64,000 bases of DNA from Mayamaea pseudoterrestris (taxonomy: Eukaryota > Bacillariophyta > Bacillariophyceae > Sellaphorales > Sellaphoraceae): the NCBI GenBank assembly GCA_027923505.1, contig BROI01000012.1, positions 744,001 to 808,000 of the forward strand, in the 5' to 3' direction. Position 1 is the stretch's first letter; every line of letters starts with the position of its first letter. Shown here in pieces: positions 52,125 to 62,690 of this stretch. The notes under the pieces were generated by a model. The model saw only the letters and a program-made list of their open reading frames with translations. It made no database searches and was not told the DNA's origin. The position numbers and the translations under genes were made by a program.

Positions 52125-52370
52125 ACTGTGAATCAAACAGTAGTGCCAAAAACTTTGATTTTCAACGGACGATGACTGTGGCTCAAACAGTAGTGCCAAA
52201 AACTTTGATTTTCAACGGACGTATTGACTGTGGTTCAAACAGTAGTGCCAAAAACTTTGATTTTCAACGGACGGCGACTGTGGCTCAAAGAGTAGTGCCA
52301 AAAACTTTGATTTTCAACGGACGGCGACTGTGGCTCAACCAGTTGTGCCAAAAATCAGAGTTTTTGGCAC
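52125..52370. repeat. Tandem repeat of about 50 bp ending in a hairpin
   Basis: Five copies, beginning near 52141, 52191, 52243, 52293 and 52343, share agtgccaaaaactttgattt and caacggacg, with gactgtggctcaaac between. The last, diverged copy ends in gtgccaaaaa / tttttggcac (52345-52354 and 52361-52370), a perfect 10-bp inverted repeat with a 6-base loop. The array ends 174 bp before the VPS28 start codon. Confidence 0.9.
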
Positions 52371-52544
52371 TATGCACTATCTAGTATTTATCATTATGAA
52401 TACAGTGACTATAAAGTAGAATGTACTTTGAAGTCGGCGTCGTCTCGCATGAAGTCACCATGAGAATCTGCAGACTAACTGTAAACAATACAACCGCGTG
52501 ACAATTGTAACAAACTACGACGGAAGTAAGTTACGCTTATAGGT

Positions 52545-53195
52545 ATGAGCGGCCTCGCTCGCTTACATGATGACGATGAAGTCCCCTTATACGATACAAG
52601 TCGCGAGCGCGAAATGCTTGACGAACAAGCCAACCTTTTTTCCATCATCGTCGCCACGGAACACTTGGAGCGAGCGTATGCAAGAGACGCTATTTCGCAG
52701 CAGGAATATACGACGCAATGCAAGAAATTAATTAGTCAATTTAAATTAGCAGAGCGAGTCATTCGAGGCTACAACATGACGACGGAACGCTTCATGGAGG
52801 TTTACCAGTTGGATTGTCCACGAGCCAGTGAGCGACTCTTGAAAATGGGCGTGCCGGAACCAATCAAGGGAGGAGCGGATGAAGCGAGTCACGCCGTGAC
52901 TGTCGCAGAGACGGTGCAGCATTTCATCACGGCCATGGATGCCGTCAAGCTGGAGCAGCGAGCGGTCGATGAGCTGCAGCCTTTGTTGAGCGATTTGATG
53001 GATGTTTTGACGCGAGTTCCGGAGACTCCCAATGACTTTGAACCAAACAGAAAGATTAAAAAGTGGCTTGAAAAGCTCAACGCGATGCGAGCAGTGGATG
53101 AGATTGATGAGGAAGATTCTAGACAGTTGTACCATGATTTGGACTCGGCGTACGCGGAATTTACTCGATACTTGAAGAGAGGTCAGACTTCATAA
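52545..53195 (+). CDS. VPS28: ESCRT-I subunit VPS28
   Basis: A single-exon 216-codon gene, the usual length for this family. VPS28 is a core subunit of ESCRT-I, which sorts ubiquitinated membrane proteins into multivesicular bodies. The N-terminal core domain has REREMLDEQANLFSIIVATE, LERAYARDAISQQEYTTQCK and CPRASERLLKMGVPEPIK. The C-terminal four-helix domain runs from about 118 with VAETVQHFITAMDAVKLEQR and ends with FTRYLKRG. Nothing is unusual. The 50-bp repeat array sits just upstream in the promoter region. Confidence 0.95.
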   Translation: MSGLARLHDDDEVPLYDTSREREMLDEQANLFSIIVATEHLERAYARDAISQQEYTTQCKKLISQFKLAERVIRGYNMTTERFMEVYQLDCPRASERLLKMGVPEPIKGGADEASHAVTVAETVQHFITAMDAVKLEQRAVDELQPLLSDLMDVLTRVPETPNDFEPNRKIKKWLEKLNAMRAVDEIDEEDSRQLYHDLDSAYAEFTRYLKRGQTS

Positions 53196-53426
53196 AAAAT
53201 CATTACTTCTATCATAGAAACTATTTTACCCAAGAATGTTTCGTTATTTGTAAAAGTAAGATGTTTACGAGAAAACTGCGTCGCAAATTGATCGGTTGAC
53301 ATTACGCTGCGTCATCCACCTCCATTATCCTTACAAGTGGACATCATAAGCAAACAAATGCAATGCAGACACATAGCATGTATTTTATTAGCCTATTATA
53401 TCACTTAAACATGAGAGAGCCTAACT

Positions 53427-54956
53427 TTACATCTGGTCCGGCTTGATGGACGTTGGTGTAGCCTTGTCGTTCACCGGAATGAAGCGCCATACGACAGCGA
53501 GGAGACTTCCGACTAGCGCCATCCAGACGACGCTCACCGCTGAGGGGATTCTCACTAGATACTCTCCAAAATGTAGCTTCGCCAGTAAAAACGCAAACGC
53601 ACTACTCTTCATTGATGTTTCAATGGCCATGGTCCTTGAGGTGGTCTCATCGAAGCCTGTGACGCGTGGCAAGAAATATCCCACCAAACCGCCAACCAAA
53701 TGGAGCAACAAGACCGGCATCTGCAGCGACAGGCCGGCCTTCAAAATTGGATCTGCCACTTGCGCAACGGCACTGGCCACCAAAAGACACGTGGAGACGA
53801 CACCGACAACGGGCGCGAAGGGAAGAATCTTCTTAACAAGCTTGGGAAAGAACTTGTTGGCAGTCATACCGGCCAAGATTGGAACAAGCACAACCTGAAA
53901 AAAATAAACGAAGAAATTTAATGAGAACAGCAATTAATAAAGCAATGACGACAACTATATGACTCTCTGTTTGTGGCATTTCGATGTGCAGGCTGATTAG
54001 TGTATAGGCAGCACTTACTTGAATCGTCGACTTGGCGATACCCGCCGCATCCACTGGCACCACTGCTCCCAGCAGCAGCTTACACAGCAAGGGCGTCATG
54101 AAGATTGCTCCAACCGTCGTCGCCGTGGTCATGAGCACACTGAGCGCCACGTTACCCTTGGCAATGTAGGTGCAAAGGTTGCTCGCCTGTCCACCGTTGA
54201 TGCTTCCGACCAAGACCATGCCAGCAATCAAGGCCTTGTTCAATCCAAAGGCCTTTCCAAGTCCCAACGCCAAACCCGGCATCATGCCGTAGCAAAGGAG
54301 AAACTGCATAATTGTAGGTTTCGGTGTGGCGACGACATCGGAAAAGTCCTTTGGCGTCAAGGTGATACCCATGCTCAACATGAGCGCCGCCAACGCTGCC
54401 GTAAAGTACTCGGTGGTGAACCAGGCAAACGACTGTGGGCTCTTCAAGGCCAGTCCGGTAAAGAGAACGGTCCAGAGTGGAAAGAGTGTCGTTGCAACAT
54501 TGGCAGTCTTTTCGTAAGCCTCGAAAATCTTTTGGCCAGTCGTCTTCTTGTTGCTTGGTGTAAGCTGTGTAGCGATGAAATGTCAACGAATCAATTCAAT
54601 GAGATGAATGACTAAAGTAATTGTGGATTCGTCCGTCACTATAGCGAATACTTACATCATCGGCAGCAGAGCTAAGTGCATCATAGAGGCTCGACTTGGA
54701 CGACACTAAGGGCCGCGAGAGTGACACGGAAGGGTTCCTGTAAACCGGATTCTACGCAGAAGAAAGAGACGAAAAGTTCAGATGAGAAACATGATGACTA
54801 TTCGAGACATATAACGTTTGATGCACTCGCGCATGACCGTAGTCATTGCGAGCAAGTGCTCACCGCGATGGAGGGAGCGATGCGCACCGACGGCGCAAAG
54901 GCTGCACCCAGCGCCGGAAGAACGGCGCAGGCAAGAGCTGCTGTGGAAAACTTCAT
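53427..54956 (-). CDS. Plastid-targeted BASS-family transporter
   Basis: Four exons on the minus strand, 54864-54956, 54656-54751, 54019-54564 and 53427-53894, all in phase 0, give 400 codons. Members of the bile acid:sodium symporter family (PF01758) carry organic acids; plant plastid BASS proteins move pyruvate, 2-keto acids or glycolate. The N-terminus is a signal peptide with a plastid motif (LACAVLPALGAAFAPSVRIA), and a transit-like Ser/Leu region follows. Eight to ten membrane helices are visible, with the family blocks MLSMGITLTPKDF, GLGKAFGLNKALIAGMVLVG, GSINGGQASNLCTYIAKGNV and TSRTMAIETSMKSSAFAFLL. The inner location is the plastid envelope; the substrate is not decided by sequence. 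Confidence 0.9.
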
Positions 54957-55265
54957 CGCTGGCTAGTGGTGAAAATGTAGTTACTAAGAGGTAATCCAAT
55001 TGTACCCGAGTGCCAAGTACTTTCAAGTAGCAAGATCGGAGGATGGTCAAAGACTTGTCGTCCCATGGCGACGTCCAAGGATCGCGAAATCGCGAGCGAT
55101 GACGTTTCGTTTGTGACGTCGATGTCATAACCGGTGCGATTCCAAAACCAGAACCTTAACTTTCTATCGTCAGCGATGCGTTCCACACGAAACGCACAGC
55201 GCGGTGTTTCCGTGCAGATTTTTCACCATGGCAGCGAGACAGCCAACGACGCTGGCATAGAATGA
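54957..55265. promoter_or_regulatory. Shared promoter region of divergent genes
   Basis: A 309-bp interval between the start codons of the BASS transporter and the TMEM185-like gene. No specific element identified. Confidence 0.4.
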
Positions 55266-57063
55266 ATGAATTGGTTCCGTGAAACCTCTACGAATACCAG
55301 TGTAGCGCATAAGAAGAGTGACGATTTTGTTACTAGCAGTAACAGTCAGAGCAATCACAAGACGGAAGCGGATCCATTGCTGCTGAAAGCGACGCGAGAA
55401 ACATCGATCACTGCTACAGCGATTCCGACTGCTGCTAATAGCTCGTCGTCGTGGATGCGAGCGAGGCCCGGACGAAGTAACAGCGCCTCGCCCGTGACAC
55501 TGCTACCGTCGAAATATTCTGCAACGAGTCTTCATACAGGTACCATGGAGCAGCAACAACAACAGCAAGCAATTACCGAAGATCATGAAGAGCTTGCTGG
55601 AATATCGGCAACAAGCGCCGCCGACTATGAAGCCATGCAGGATGCAGCTTCCTCGTCTCGACTGCAATCACAACAGCAACCTTCATCACGTCAGCAACAT
55701 CGGCGGACGAGCGCCAGTCACGAGCCATTGCAGCAGCAAATGCACGCTCCCATTCTCGAAATTCCAGAGGAGATTTATGCAATTCGAAAGGCGGCTCTGC
55801 AAGTACTCAAGCCACTCACCAAGACTTGGGTATGTATCTGATCGAATGAATGCAATGTCATAGCTTGTCTCGCTGCAATATCTCGTGACTACGCGTTTCT
55901 ACTGAACTCATGCAGACTGTATCTTTATTCTTTTGGTACAGATTGTCATTTCCGTTGGATTCTCCTTGACGGTCCTCTTTGGATCGGCCCGATGGACACA
56001 ACTCATGCCAAGCATACCCTTTTGGTTTATACTTTTGCCATGTTGGTCGTCGCATGTTGGTTTATTGATTCTGCACTTGTATTCGGCCAAGGCACTTTCG
56101 CAGTTTATAGCACATGCGAATGAGAGTCGACAGCGACCAGACTCGCGCGATCCAGTCAATCGGACGGAATACTTGCCGTTACTGCAACGGTCGCTCAAGT
56201 TTGGTTTCAAGACTGGCGTCTTGTCCTTTCTCATGTTTCTGTTGGAGATTTTGGTTTACATTAGAGTGGCGCGACAGTCGCTATTGCTGGGAGTTGTGTT
56301 TCTGCCGCTGTGGCTGCTAGTGTCGGGAGGCATTCTTGATGGTCTCATTTGCAAGAATCAACACTACTTGCGAGTAATATGCTGGATCATGATGTTCGTT
56401 GCCATGGTGTTGGCCGTGGTAAAAGTGGACTATCACTACGACTTGATTAAATGGCGGATCGTTGTTGCGCCCATTGTGGCTGTCCTGTCGATTGCGTCGG
56501 GAACACTCATTTATATTGTCTTTGGTCATCAAGCTGGCTACTACCGCTTGACGGAGTCACAGCTGACGGCTGGCAATTTGTATTCGCTGGCAGCACTCAT
56601 TTGCATTGTGCTGGTTGTCGTTGTTGGCGAAGTCATGCCGCAGTCGAGACCTGTGGCGGTTGAGACGCAACTGTTTGTCGTCATTTTGGCGCCCTTGGTG
56701 ATTTGTTTAGTAGGCATGGGAGCTTGGGTTGTGAGTCGCGACGAGTTTGCCAGGCTGTTGCTGTATGGCGGCCAATCGACGGTGCATCCAAGGAGGCTAA
56801 AGTGGGAAGCCAAGGGATGGAACTGTGTCCAAGGCAAGGGTGTTGCCATTATTCCAATGTTTGGGGAAGTCAGTTTCCATCCTTTGGAACGCAAGCCGTC
56901 GGAGCATGTCATGGAGCTTTGTGCATGTTGTTCCGGTGCTTGCTATCCGTACGAGGAGGAAGACGAAGAGACGGTGCACTTGACGGAGGACTTGCATTCT
57001 CATCCCTACTTGGACTCGGAGCAACAGCGAACAACATATACGATTGCGCGCGGTGCGTTATAG
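55266..57063 (+). CDS. TMEM185/FAM11-family multi-pass membrane protein
   Basis: Two exons, 55266-55829 and 55942-57063, join in phase 0 to 561 codons. The first 188 residues are a disordered, Gln/Ser-rich cytosolic extension with LEQQQQQQ-like runs, absent from animal relatives. The membrane part has about eight helices and the family block LGVVFLPLWLLVSGGILDG. It ends in a Cys-rich and acidic cytosolic tail (CACCSGACYPYEEEDEE). TMEM185-type proteins are found across eukaryotes, but their transport activity or role is not established. The call rests on the VFLPLW block and helix pattern and is moderate. Confidence 0.72.
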
Positions 57064-57120
57064 CGCGCTTAAATGATCTGTACAACTCTAGCATAATGAC
57101 ATAAAGTACATCAATATATT

Positions 57121-58662
57121 CTATACATTGAACTGCCTCTTGAGCTTCTTCAAAATATTGTATTCACGTCCTGGAAACTGCTCCAACACTTGCTTGATCT
57201 CTTCCACTCGCTCAGGAGCAAATTCTTCGGTAATGGCAATGCATTGCTCCGCCGGACTCTTTCGCTCAGGTCGCGGTGAAAACGATTCTCGCATTGCACC
57301 AAAGTCAGGCTTTTCGTCCGTCCATATCCGCCATGTTCGGCTCTCATCATGAATTCGCAGCGACAAGTCTCCATCCGGAGAGTTACGCGCCTGCTCCAGC
57401 AAGGCATCCGCCGTGGCAAAGTCCTTTTCCCGCCGAGCCACGTCGCGCTGCGCCAGTAGCCCATTCACCAAGTCTACATTGACGCAAGCATCATTCTCCT
57501 GCGTCGTTGGAATCATTTGCCAACCCTTTGGCTCGCCCCATCGCCCACTACCTTTAATGTCTTGAATTGTCTGAGGAATAGACTTGCCGTCTATATTGGT
57601 CCACCACATTTTGAGCCGGTCGTCAATGTGCACACCGTGCTCCTTCTTGAGCTGCTCGCGAATCTCGTCCGACAAGGCATAGTCCTTTCGTCGGCGGGCA
57701 AAATCACGCTCCTTTATCAGGACTCTCACTGAAGTTTCCTCGTGAGGCGACAGTGGGCTACTTTCGTCGGCGCATTTCCATTTTGTTGGTGGCGTTGGAC
57801 CTTTTATGTTCCCGCGTGAGCTAGACGCCGACAATGTAGCACCAGCCTTTCCTTCCTGCAAGTCCTTTCGAACAGCCAGAGTCGCTCCATGAAGTAAATG
57901 TTGCGGCATGACTTTAATTGCCTTGGCCGCCATGTCTGTCGTTTCGTACTGCACAATGCCATGCCCCTTGCTGGCGCCCGTCTCTGGATCACTGCTCACC
58001 GACGCAAAGACAACTTCACCCGCCAAGCGGAAATGGTCCTTCAAGTCTTGCCAAGACGTTTCTGGTGCCAAATTCATGACGAAGACGCGAGTGCCGCGAA
58101 AGTCTTCGCGAAACGTTCTGGAAGCAGAACTGTCGGCACCAGTGAAAGCATCGTTTCGATCCATCCACGAGGACTTTGGAGATACTTGCTGCGGTCTTGA
58201 TGCTCTGCTGCTACTGGCGCTGCGAGATGTTGGAGTGTCATTAGGAGTAGGTGCTCGTTGTTTTTTAGTAAATGCCTTTGGTTTAGCTGCTTGAATTTTA
58301 ATGTCTCCGTCGTCGCCAAAGTCAATCGAAAAGTCGGGCACCGAGTCGTCGGCTTCAAACTGTTTGGATGGCCGGCCAGACTCGTCCTTGACGTACGGTG
58401 TGTAAAACTTGTCAGTCTCTTCATCGTTACTGCTTCTATCTTCGTTGTCATTATCGACAATTGTGAATTCAGGAGGCGGCGAACGATTGTCTGACTGCTG
58501 TAGAAAGGAACATGGTCGGTAGCTGCGCGTTGATGTCAATGGCGTTCCAATGCCTCGACGGCTTGACAGCAGCAGAGACGCGACAGATGATGGGGTAAAT
58601 CCTCTAGAAGACTTCATCAGTCGTAGCAACATCATGGACATGTTCAATCGGCTAATGTTCAT
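57121..58662 (-). CDS. RRM protein with two CysRS-like helical repeats
   Basis: A single-exon 513-codon gene. The N-terminus is basic and Ser-rich (LRLMKSSRGFTPSSVASLLL), a likely mitochondrial or plastid presequence. A polar, acidic linker leads to one RNA-recognition motif at about 190-265 (TRVFVMNLAPETSWQDLKDH and KGHGIVQYETTDMAAKAI). Then two related segments follow. RDFARRRKDYALSDEIREQL, ending in HIDDRLKMWW, lies near 315-360. RDVARREKDFATADALLEQA, ending in RIHDESRTWRIW, lies near 428-475. Both resemble the C-terminal helix pair of cysteinyl-tRNA synthetase. The protein probably binds RNA in an organelle; no catalytic site is visible. The satellite DNA begins about 110 bp upstream of its start codon. 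Confidence 0.82.
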   Translation of the reverse strand: MNISRLNMSMMLLRLMKSSRGFTPSSVASLLLSSRRGIGTPLTSTRSYRPCSFLQQSDNRSPPPEFTIVDNDNEDRSSNDEETDKFYTPYVKDESGRPSKQFEADDSVPDFSIDFGDDGDIKIQAAKPKAFTKKQRAPTPNDTPTSRSASSSRASRPQQVSPKSSWMDRNDAFTGADSSASRTFREDFRGTRVFVMNLAPETSWQDLKDHFRLAGEVVFASVSSDPETGASKGHGIVQYETTDMAAKAIKVMPQHLLHGATLAVRKDLQEGKAGATLSASSSRGNIKGPTPPTKWKCADESSPLSPHEETSVRVLIKERDFARRRKDYALSDEIREQLKKEHGVHIDDRLKMWWTNIDGKSIPQTIQDIKGSGRWGEPKGWQMIPTTQENDACVNVDLVNGLLAQRDVARREKDFATADALLEQARNSPDGDLSLRIHDESRTWRIWTDEKPDFGAMRESFSPRPERKSPAEQCIAITEEFAPERVEEIKQVLEQFPGREYNILKKLKRQFNV

Positions 58663-58769
58663 GGTGACAAATGATGCTATTTTGATGTCGAATTTCTTTG
58701 GAAAATGATTGGTGCGCGCCGGAACGAGGCCTCTCGAAAAGTACCTCCATCCCTAACTATTTCATCCAA

Positions 58770-61700
58770 CTGCACTTTTTTGGCTGCAGGGATCATCAGC
58801 ATTGCCGGGTGAGCCCTACAATTGCTGTCATGATGGGCCATATGTTGGTCAGTAGCACCTCAGTATCTATCACCTAATATACCATGGTGAGACTCAGCAG
58901 GTCCAACAAGTTGTTGGATCCGCTAGCGGTGCACCTCAAGTGGCAAGTCAGACTTCCAAAATGGCCTGCAGACACCAGATACAACAGACATGGAATTTAA
59001 CATTAAATTGGACTCATAGATTTGTCCATTTGCATGTGGAACCCATCACTATGCCCTGAGACTCCGCACATTCAACAACTGGTTGAATGAGCCAGCACTG
59101 CACCCTTTTTAGCTGCAGGGGTCATCAGCATTGCCGACTGAGCCCTCCAATTGCTTTCAAACTATGCTTTTTGTCATGATGGACCATACGTTGGTCAGTA
59201 GAACCTCAGTATCCACCACCAAATATGCCATGGTGAGACTCAGCAGGTCCAACAAGTTGTTGGATCTGCTAGCGGTGCACCTCAAGTGGCAGGTCAGGCT
59301 TCCAAAATGGCCTGCAGACATTAGAATACAACAGACATGGAATTTAACAGTGAATGGGACTCATAGATTTGTCAGTTTGGGTGTGGAAATCATCACTATG
59401 CCCTGAGACTCCGCACATTCAACAAATGGTTGATGTGCCAGCACTGCTCCCATTTTGGCTGCAGGGATCATCAGCATTGCTCGCTGAGCCCTTCAATTTC
59501 TTTCAAATCATGTGTCGTGTCAATGCTGGGCCATAAGATGGTCAGTTGCACCTCAGCATCCATTGCCATGTATGCCACGGTGAGACTGGGCAGATCCAAC
59601 AACTTGTTGGATCTGCTAGCGGTGCACCTCAAGTGGCAAGTGAGACTTCCAAGATGGCCTGCAGACCCCATAATACAACCCATTTGGACTTGAGCAATGA
59701 ATGGGACTCATAGACTTGTCCATTTGGGCATGGAAGCCATCACTATGCCCTGAGACTGCGCACATTCAACCAATGGTTGAAAGTGCCAGCCCTGCTCCCA
59801 TTTTGGCTGCAGGGATCATCAGCGTTGCCCGCTGAGCCCTCCAATTTCTTTCAAATCATGTGTGTTGTCAATGCTGGGCCATAAGTTGGTCAGTTGCACC
59901 TCAGCATCCATCACCATGTACGCCACGGTGAGACTGGGCAGATCCAACAACTTGTTGGATCTGCTAGCGGTGCACCTCAAGTGGCAAGTGAGACTTTCAA
60001 AATGGCCCGCAGACCCCATAATACACCCAATATGGACTTGAACAATGAGTGGGACTCATAGACTTGTCCATTTGGGCATGGAAACCATCACTATGCCCTG
60101 AGACTGCGCACATTCACAGTCAACCAAAGGTTGAAGGTGCCAGCCCTGCTCCCATTTTGGCTGCAGGGATCATCGGCATTGCCCACTGAGCCCTCCAATT
60201 TCTTTCAGATCATGTTTGTTGTCAATGATGGGCCATAAGTTGGTTAGTTGCATCTCAGCATCCATCACTGTGTACGCCACAGTGAGAATGGGCAGATCCA
60301 ACAACTTGTTGGATCTGCTAGCGGTGCACCTCAAGTGGCAATTGAGACTTCCAAAATGGCCTGCAGACCCCATAGTACAACCAATATGGACTTGAACAAT
60401 GAATGAGACTCATAGACTTGTCCATTTGGGCATTGAAGCCATCACCATGCCCTGAGACTGCGCACATTCAACCAATAGTTGAATGTGCCAGCACTGCTCC
60501 CATTTTGGCTACAGGGATCATCAGCAGCGCCCGCTGAGCCTACAATTTCTTTCAAATCATGTGTGTTGTCAATAATGGGCCATAAGTTGGTCAGTTGCAC
60601 CTCAGCAACCATCACCATGTATGCCACGGTGAGACTGGGCAGATCCAACAACTTGTTGGATCTGCTAGTGGTGCACCTCAAGTGGCAAGTGAGACTTTCC
60701 AAAAAATGACGTGCAGACCCCATAATACAACCAATATGGACTTGAACATTGATCTCAACTCATAGAATTGTCCATCTGGGTGTGAAAGCCATCACTTTTG
60801 CCCTGAGACTGTGCACATTCAACCAATGGTTGCATGTGCCAGCCCTGCTCCCTATTTGACTGCAGGTATCATCAGCATTGCCCACTGAGCCCCTCTATTC
60901 CTTTCAAATCACGTGTGTTGTCAATGCTGGGACATAAGTTGGTCAGTTGCACCTCAGCATCCATCACCATGTATGCCACGGCGAGACTGGGCAGATCCAA
61001 CAACTTGTTGGATCTGCTAGCGGTGCACCTCAAGTGGCAAGTGAGACTTCCAAGATGGCCTGCAGACCCCATAATACAACCCATTTGGACTTGATCAATG
61101 AATGGGACTCATAGACTTGTCCATTTGGGTGTTGAACCCATCACTATGCCCTGAGACTGTGCACATTCAACCAATAGTTGAATGTGCCAGCACTGCTCCC
61201 ATTTTGGCTGCAGGGATCATCAGCATTGCTTGCTGAGCCCTTCAATTTCTTTCATATCATGTGTCTTGTCAATGTTGGGCATAAGCTGGTCAGTTGCACC
61301 TCAGCATCCATCACTATGTACGCCACAGTGAGAATGGGCAGAACCAACATCTTGTTGGATATGCTAGTGGTGCACCTCAAGTGGCAAGTGAGACTTTCCA
61401 AAAAATGACCTGCAGACCCCATAATACTACCAATATGGACTTGAACATTGATCTCAACTCATAGACATGTCCATCTGGGTGTCACAGCCATCACTTTGCC
61501 CTGAGACTGTGCACATTCAACCAATGGTTGAATGTGCCAGCCCTGCACCCTTTTTGACTGCAGGTATCATCGGCATTGCCTGCTGAGCCCTCCAATTCCT
61601 TTCAAATCATGTGTGTTGTCAATGATGGGCCATAAGTTGGTCAGTTGCACCTCAGCATCCATTGCCATGTATGCCACGGTGAGACCAAGCAGATCCAACA

Positions 61701-62690
61701 ACTTGTTGGATCTGCTAGCGGTGCATCTCAAGTGGCAAGTGAGACTTCCAAGATGGCCTGCAGACCCCATAATACAACCCATTTGGACTTGAGCAATGAA
61801 TGGGACTCATAGACTTGTCCATTTGGGCATGGAAGCCATCACTATGCCCTGAGACTGCGCACATTCAACCAATGGTTGAATGTGCCAGCCCTGCTCCCAT
61901 TTTGGCTGCAGGGATCATCAGCGTTGCCCGCTGAGCCCTCCAATTTCTTTCAAATCATGTGTGTTGTCAATGCTGGGCCATAAGTTGGTCAGTTGCACCT
62001 CAGCATCCATCACCATGTACGCCACGGTGAGACTGGGCAGATCCAACATCTTGTTGGATATGCTAGTGGTGCACCTCAAGTGGCAAGTGAGACTTTCCAA
62101 AAAATGACCTGCAGACCCCATAATACTACCAATATGGACTTGAACATTGATCTCAACTCATAGACATGTCCATCTGGGTGTCACAGCCATCACTTTGCCC
62201 TGAGACTGTGCACATTCAACCAATGGTTGAATGTGCCAGCCCTGCACCCTTTTTGACTGCAGGTATCATTGGCATTGCCTGCTGAGCCCTCCAATTCCTT
62301 TCAAATCATGTGTGTTGTCAATGATGGGCCATAAGTTGGTCAGTTGCACCTCAGCATCCATCGCCATGTATGCCACGGTGAGACCAAGCAGATCAAACAA
62401 CTTGTTGGATCTGCTAGCGGTGCACCTCAAGTGGCAAGTGAGACTTCCAAGAAGGCCTGCAGACCCCATAATACAACCCATTTAGTCTTGAGCAATGAAT
62501 GAAAATCATAGACTTGTCCATTTGGGTGTTGAACCCATCAATATGCCCTGAGACTGTGCACATTCAACCAATGGTTGAATGTGCCAGTTCTGCTCCCATT
62601 TTGGCTGCAGGGATCATCAGCATGAGCCCTCTGATCCCTTTCAAATCATGTTTGTTGTTGATAATGGGCCATAAGTTGGTCAGTTGCATC
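58770..62690. repeat. Tandem satellite, about 350-bp unit, 11 copies
   Basis: A marker (ttgttggat) recurs at 58911, 59257, 59604, 59952, 60306, 60653, 61005, 61352, 61703, 62051 and 62402, so units are 346-354 bp. Each unit holds palindrome A (gcagatccaacaa, c, ttgttggatctgc) and, in all but the first, palindrome B (cattcaacca, a, tggttgaatg). B lies close to the midpoint between successive A palindromes. Open frames recur on both strands in every unit and are by-products of the repeat. From about 61180 to 62500 neighbouring units alternate in type, showing a higher-order repeat of about 700 bp. Confidence 0.95.

Noticed and set aside
52103-52384. Open frame through the 50-bp tandem repeats
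   Set aside because: It is a product of the repeat; the peptide changes phase with unit length and has no protein-like character.
59131-62485. Recurring frames of 60-93 codons on both strands in the 350-bp satellite
   Set aside because: They recur in every unit on both strands, begin at non-conserved positions and are broken differently in each copy; this is satellite DNA, not a gene family.
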